Positions 41,022-44,673 of a DNA stretch of 44,673 nucleotides are shown piece after piece. Origin of the DNA: an uncultured Eubacterium sp. (GTDB lineage Bacteria > Bacillota > Clostridia > Lachnospirales > Lachnospiraceae); contig CAUCXT010000025.1 of the NCBI GenBank assembly GCA_958446835.1, positions 1 to 44,673 of the forward strand. The letters run 5' to 3'. Below the pieces are notes generated by a model. The model worked only from the letters and a program-made list of their open reading frames with translations. It was not told the DNA's origin and made no database searches. Position 1 is the stretch's first letter. Each line of letters starts with the position of its first letter. Made by a program: the position numbers and the translations under genes.

Positions 41022-41675
41022 ATGAAATCATTTTTGATAATTGGAATGGGACGTTTCGGACATCATATTACAATTAATCTTGCCAAGCAGGGAGCGGAGA
41101 TTATGATTGTTGATACTGATCAGGCCAAAATGGAGGATCTGCTTCCTGTTGTCACAAGCGCCAAGATTGGCGATTGTACCAACGAGGAGGTGTTAAAGAC
41201 ACTTGGCGTCAAAAATTTTGATATGTGTATTGTGTGTATCGGCACTAATTTCCAGAGTTCACTTGAGATAACAAGTCTTCTAAAGGAAATGGGAGCCAAG
41301 CATGTCGTGAGCAAGGCAACAAGGGATATTCATGCCAAGTTTCTGCTCAGAAATGGAGCAGATGAGGTAATATACCCGGACAGGGATATTGCTGAGAAGC
41401 TTGCTGTAAGCTACAGCTCAGATAAAATTTTCGATTACATTGAATTGGGCGGAAACTATGCAATATATGAGATTCCTGTCATGAAAGAGTGGATCGGCCA
41501 TTCCATCAAGGCACTCAATTTCAGAAGCAGATATAATGTGAATATTCTTGGAACGAAAACCGGTGATGACAGGACTTCACTTATGCCTACGGCGGACTAT
41601 GTGTTCGAGAAGGACGTGCACCTGCTGGTTGTGGGAACGCGCGAGGATGTGCTTAGAATAATCAAAAAAATATAA
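41022..41675 (+). CDS. TrkA/KtrA family RCK potassium uptake regulator
   Basis: The cytoplasmic RCK subunit (217 aa) that gates the K+ channel protein. Residues 1-130 form the Rossmann domain, with the nucleotide-binding IIGMGRFGHHITINLAKQG and an acidic VDTDQAK at the second strand end. The C-terminal TrkA_C domain (about 140-217) has the GTREDVLRII end. A single RCK unit matches KtrA. AAGGAGGAA precedes the ATG; a strong hairpin follows the stop. Confidence 0.94.
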   Translation: MKSFLIIGMGRFGHHITINLAKQGAEIMIVDTDQAKMEDLLPVVTSAKIGDCTNEEVLKTLGVKNFDMCIVCIGTNFQSSLEITSLLKEMGAKHVVSKATRDIHAKFLLRNGADEVIYPDRDIAEKLAVSYSSDKIFDYIELGGNYAIYEIPVMKEWIGHSIKALNFRSRYNVNILGTKTGDDRTSLMPTADYVFEKDVHLLVVGTREDVLRIIKKI

Positions 41676-41684
41676 TATCAGGCA

Positions 41685-41727
41685 GAAGGCTGGGACAGGG
41701 GTCAGGTCCGTGTCCCAGCCTTCCAAA
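41685..41727 (+). terminator. Terminator after the K+ uptake genes, built on the GGGACA palindrome (copy 3)
   Basis: GAAGGCTGGGACA pairs perfectly with TGTCCCAGCCTTC around GGGGTCAGGTCCG. In reverse orientation its core matches the repeats at 11395 and 12405 (CC[AT]GACCCCTGT with a GGGACA arm). Confidence 0.8.
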
Positions 41728-41746
41728 TTAAGAAAAGGAGCTTGTT

Positions 41747-43447
41747 ATGAGAGAGAATGAGTTTAACTGGTATGCAGATTTAGGTGACGGAAATTACAGA
41801 AATCCTATTTTGTACACGGACTATTCGGATCCGGATGCAATCCGCGTTGGCGATGATTATTTTATGACTGCGTCATCGTTCTGCAACACACCGGGGCTTC
41901 CGATTTTACATTCCAAGGATCTGGTGAACTGGAAGGTTATAAATTATGCACTCAAGAATATTCCGTTTGAGAGGTATGCTGCTCCTCAGCATGGCTGTGG
42001 AGTGTGGGCGCCGGCTATAAGATACCATGAGGGGGAATTTATCATATTCTTCCCGATGCCGGATGAGGGAATATTTGTGACAAAGACAAAGAATCCGTGG
42101 GGAGAGTGGTCTAAGCCTCATGCGATATTTAAGGGCAAGGGCTGGATTGACCCATGTCCTTTCTGGGACGATGACGGAAGCGCGTATATGGTATCGGCAT
42201 TTGCCAAGAGCCGTATCGGTTTTAAGAGCATACTTCATATAACAGAGATGAAGCCGGATTGTTCGGCACTTCTTGATGAGGGAAAGCATGTATTTGATGG
42301 CAATGAGAACGGACAGACCACTATAGAAGGACCTAAGCTGTACAAGAGAAACGGCTATTATTACATAATGGCTCCGGCAGGCGGAGTTAAGCCGGGATGG
42401 CAGGTGGTAATGCGCTCTAAGAATATATGGGGACCGTATGAGTACAAAAATGTGCTTGTTCAGGGAGACACGGAGGTTAATGGACCTCATCAGGGCGCTT
42501 GGCTTGACACACAGACCGGAGAGGATTATTTCATTCATTTTCAGGATGTATATGCAGCGGGAAGAATCGTTCACCTGCAGCCTGTTAAGTGGATTAATGA
42601 CTGGCCGGTTATGGGTGAACAGATAAGTGAGGACGCAGGACAGCCTGTGATGGTACACAGAAAGCCTGATATCGGAACAGAGGCGCTTGCAATGGCGGAG
42701 AAATTCAGACATGAGAAGGGGCTTGCCGATATATATGCTCCGGATGCCTCAGACATTTTTACCGGTGAGAAGCTTGGGCTTCAGTGGCAGTGGAATGCCA
42801 ACCACTCAGATGACTGGTACAGTATGAACGGACATGGGATTGAACTCTATCCTGTGGATAAGCAGCAGGACACTTCGATTGCCGATGTGCCTAATCTTCT
42901 TTTACAGAAGTGGATTGCGCCTGAATTTTCCGCTGTCACGGAGCTTGACACAGATACAGTTGGTGAAGGCGATATAGCCGGAATGGTTTCACTTGGAGTA
43001 GACTATGGCGCAGTCGCACTTAGAAGAAAGAATGGTATACTTTCGTTTGTAGCCATATCGGGAAGCCAGACATTTAAAAATGAGAAGGCTTATTCGCAGG
43101 ACAAGGTAGTTGAGCTTGCAAGGCTTGACAAACTGCCATGTGGTACTGATACGGGCAGCAGGAATGTATATTTCAGAAACCGCGTTGAGCTGCTTCCTGT
43201 GATTGAAAAGAATGTCACAAGAAACATGATTTATCTTGATTACAGCATTGATGGTGTTAATTATGACAATGCACTTGCTTATGAAGCCACGGCAGGGCGC
43301 TGGGTTGGTGTGAAGAACGGTATATTCTGCTGTCATGTTGTTTCTGATACGGAGCATGTTAGGAATAATACTGCGGAAGCAGAGAATAGTAAGAAGCGTG
43401 CATGCTTTAGCTGCTTCAGAATAGATGGCAAAAATACAGAAGAATAG
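41747..43447 (+). CDS. Glycoside hydrolase family 43 protein
   Basis: A 566-residue cytoplasmic GH43 enzyme (no signal peptide), expected to release arabinose or xylose from oligosaccharides that have been imported. The five-bladed beta-propeller spans about residues 15-310. The three catalytic carboxylates of the family are in place: D28 in YSDPDAI (base), D135 in GWIDPCPF (pKa modulator) and E194 in TIEGPKLYK (acid). A C-terminal beta-sandwich (about 355-555) of beta-xylosidase type follows. Whether it is an arabinofuranosidase or xylosidase cannot be decided. AAAAGGAG precedes the ATG. The next gene is a sugar isomerase, which fits plant arabinoxylan/arabinan use. Confidence 0.92.
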   Translation: MRENEFNWYADLGDGNYRNPILYTDYSDPDAIRVGDDYFMTASSFCNTPGLPILHSKDLVNWKVINYALKNIPFERYAAPQHGCGVWAPAIRYHEGEFIIFFPMPDEGIFVTKTKNPWGEWSKPHAIFKGKGWIDPCPFWDDDGSAYMVSAFAKSRIGFKSILHITEMKPDCSALLDEGKHVFDGNENGQTTIEGPKLYKRNGYYYIMAPAGGVKPGWQVVMRSKNIWGPYEYKNVLVQGDTEVNGPHQGAWLDTQTGEDYFIHFQDVYAAGRIVHLQPVKWINDWPVMGEQISEDAGQPVMVHRKPDIGTEALAMAEKFRHEKGLADIYAPDASDIFTGEKLGLQWQWNANHSDDWYSMNGHGIELYPVDKQQDTSIADVPNLLLQKWIAPEFSAVTELDTDTVGEGDIAGMVSLGVDYGAVALRRKNGILSFVAISGSQTFKNEKAYSQDKVVELARLDKLPCGTDTGSRNVYFRNRVELLPVIEKNVTRNMIYLDYSIDGVNYDNALAYEATAGRWVGVKNGIFCCHVVSDTEHVRNNTAEAENSKKRACFSCFRIDGKNTEE

Positions 43448-43761
43448 AAGCAGAAAATTCATGTAATATATTGATAGTAAAAATGGTCATATAGTTACGT
43501 GAGGCGAACGAAAACACAAAAAAATAGGTTATTCCATTATCTATAGGGACTTGTGGCGACTTTTTATAATTAGAAAAGTCGGAGAAGGTCATACGAATTT
43601 GGTTAAAATGCATAATTTTCGGTTTTTTTGGTTGATGAAATTAAAACTAAGTAATATAATACAATCATACCAATGTTAATTTTTAGACAAAATTATACAT
43701 GGAACACACACATTTTTGCATTTTATTTTACAGCCGTGTGGCAGAATTGGAGGATTATTGT
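43448..43761. other. Intergenic region before the isomerase gene
   Basis: 314 AT-rich bases with no gene. It contains a CGACTTTT/AAAAGTCG hairpin (43557-43581), which may end the GH43 transcript, and the promoter at 43632-43660, followed by a leader of about 95 nt. I saw no convincing catabolite-repression (cre) site. Confidence 0.5.
43632..43660 (+). promoter_or_regulatory. Promoter of the isomerase gene
   Basis: TTGATG (43632-43637), 17-bp spacer, TATAAT (43655-43660). The -10 is perfect. Confidence 0.65.
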
Positions 43762-44673
43762 ATGATTAACATTCCTGAAATGAAAGTAGGAATTGTGGCA
43801 GTATCAAGAGACTGCTTCCCAGAGTCTTTATCAGTAAACAGAAGAAAGGCACTTGTTGACGCATACGCAGCTAAGTATGACAGCAAGGATATATATGAGT
43901 GTCCTGTATGTATCGTTGAGAGCGAGATTCATATGGTACAGGCACTTGAGGATATTAAGAAGGCAGGATGTAACGCACTTTGTGTTTATCTTGGAAACTT
44001 CGGCCCTGAGATTTCGGAGACACTTCTTGCAAAGCATTTTGATGGACCTAAGATGTTCGTAGCAGCAAGTGAGGAGAATATCGCGACACTTTCAAGCAAC
44101 CGTGGTGATGCATACTGCGGTATGTTGAACGCAAGCTACAACCTTAAGCTCCGCAACATAAAGGCATACATTCCGGAGTATCCTGTAGGCAATGCTGAGG
44201 AATGTGCAGACATGATTCATGAGTTCCTTCCTATTGCAAGAGCAGTATATGCACTCAATAACTTAAAGATTATCAGCTTCGGTCCTAGACCACTCAACTT
44301 CCTTGCATGTAATGCACCAATCAAGCCATTATATGACCTTGGAGTAGAGATTGAGGAGAATTCAGAGCTTGACCTTTTCGAGAGCTTCAACAAGCATGCA
44401 GGCGATGAGAGAATCCCTGAGGTTGTTAAGGATATGGAGGCAGAGCTTGGCGCAGGCAACAAGAAGCCTGAGGTTCTTGCAAAGCTTGCACAGTATGAGC
44501 TTACACTTCTTGACTGGGTAGAGGCACACAGAGGTTACAGAAAGTTCGTTGCCATCGCCGGAAAGTGCTGGCCTGCATTCCAGACACAGTTCGGTTTCGT
44601 TCCATGCTACGTTAACAGCCGTCTCACAGGCAGAGGAATCCCTGTATCATGTGAGGTTGATATCTACGGAGCA
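43762..44673 (+). CDS. L-fucose/L-arabinose isomerase family protein (3' truncated by window)
   Basis: The first 304 codons of a gene that runs off the right edge without a stop. The ATG has TTGGAGGA 7 nt upstream. The start (VGIVAVSRDCFPESLSVNRRKALVDAYAA...) and later segments such as CVYLGNFGPE, RGDAYCGMLNASYN and AIAGKCWPAFQTQFGF fit the N1 and N2 domains of the L-fucose isomerase-like group, which also includes arabinose-active members. These enzymes interconvert aldose and ketose sugars with Mn2+; the metal-binding residues expected in the C-terminal half are partly outside the window. Codon bias is strong (highly expressed). With the adjacent GH43 gene, arabinose is the likely but unproven substrate. 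Confidence 0.8.
   Translation, partial: MINIPEMKVGIVAVSRDCFPESLSVNRRKALVDAYAAKYDSKDIYECPVCIVESEIHMVQALEDIKKAGCNALCVYLGNFGPEISETLLAKHFDGPKMFVAASEENIATLSSNRGDAYCGMLNASYNLKLRNIKAYIPEYPVGNAEECADMIHEFLPIARAVYALNNLKIISFGPRPLNFLACNAPIKPLYDLGVEIEENSELDLFESFNKHAGDERIPEVVKDMEAELGAGNKKPEVLAKLAQYELTLLDWVEAHRGYRKFVAIAGKCWPAFQTQFGFVPCYVNSRLTGRGIPVSCEVDIYGA

Overview
The window reads as chromosomal DNA of an anaerobic Firmicute, most likely a member of the Lachnospiraceae (Clostridia). The evidence is the moderate GC content, strong AGGAGG-type ribosome binding sites, sigma-A promoters of TTGACA/TATAAT type, a pta-ackA acetate module, and the clostridial gene order tmcAL / sortase / pta / ackA / yceD / rpmF / plsX / acpP / rnc / smc / ftsY. 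The genus cannot be fixed from sequence alone. Almost every gene is on the + strand; the exceptions are a Uma2-family gene, tmcAL and one tRNA-Leu.

Layout. 1-2.4 kb is a mixed patch: an orphan MNT-type nucleotidyltransferase, four tandem 20-21 bp repeats resembling an insertion-sequence end, a NusG-domain-II protein with a Gx-type membrane transporter, and a Uma2-like nuclease. 2.5-5.8 kb holds an uncharacterised gene, ruvA, ruvB and trmO behind a promoter carrying two LexA-box-like palindromes. 5.9-12.3 kb carries zapA, a U32 peptidase (RlhA-like), one polypeptide that joins a SEDS (FtsW/RodA) glycosyltransferase to a class B penicillin-binding transpeptidase, and a Nudix hydrolase. 12.5-14.4 kb has tRNA-Leu(CAA), a membrane-anchored beta-rich protein whose reading frame is split at a C7 tract, and a small zinc-finger membrane protein of anti-sigma type.

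14.4-22.5 kb is a tight run: polA, coaE, an enlarged FtsA/PilM-like actin-fold protein, a membrane GGDEF protein and a YycJ/WalJ-type metallo-hydrolase. 22.5-25.8 kb holds UPF0237 (ACT) and UPF0210 genes, a DUF4317 gene and a 71-residue protein. tmcAL then converges on this run, and a class B sortase diverges from tmcAL. 28.2-38.3 kb is the conserved central-metabolism and cell-biology block: acetate production (pta, ackA), phospholipid and fatty acid synthesis (plsX, acpP), ribosome/RNA functions (yceD, rpmF, rnc), chromosome organisation (smc) and membrane targeting (ftsY). 38.4-41.7 kb has a threonine ammonia-lyase with an ACT domain and a two-subunit TrkH/TrkA potassium uptake system. The right edge begins a plant-sugar locus: a GH43 glycosidase and the first 304 residues of an L-fucose/L-arabinose isomerase-family protein.

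The most noteworthy points are the SEDS-PBP fusion (a complete peptidoglycan polymerase plus crosslinker in one chain), the LexA-like double operator ahead of an unknown gene and ruvAB, the C7 frameshift, the FtsA-like protein with repeated VNG/VND modules, several perfect inverted repeats placed on promoters (sortase, ackA, plsX), and a dispersed GGGACA...TGTCCC palindrome of which one copy lies inside the SEDS-PBP coding sequence. I saw no CRISPR array, no phage genes and no complete transposase.
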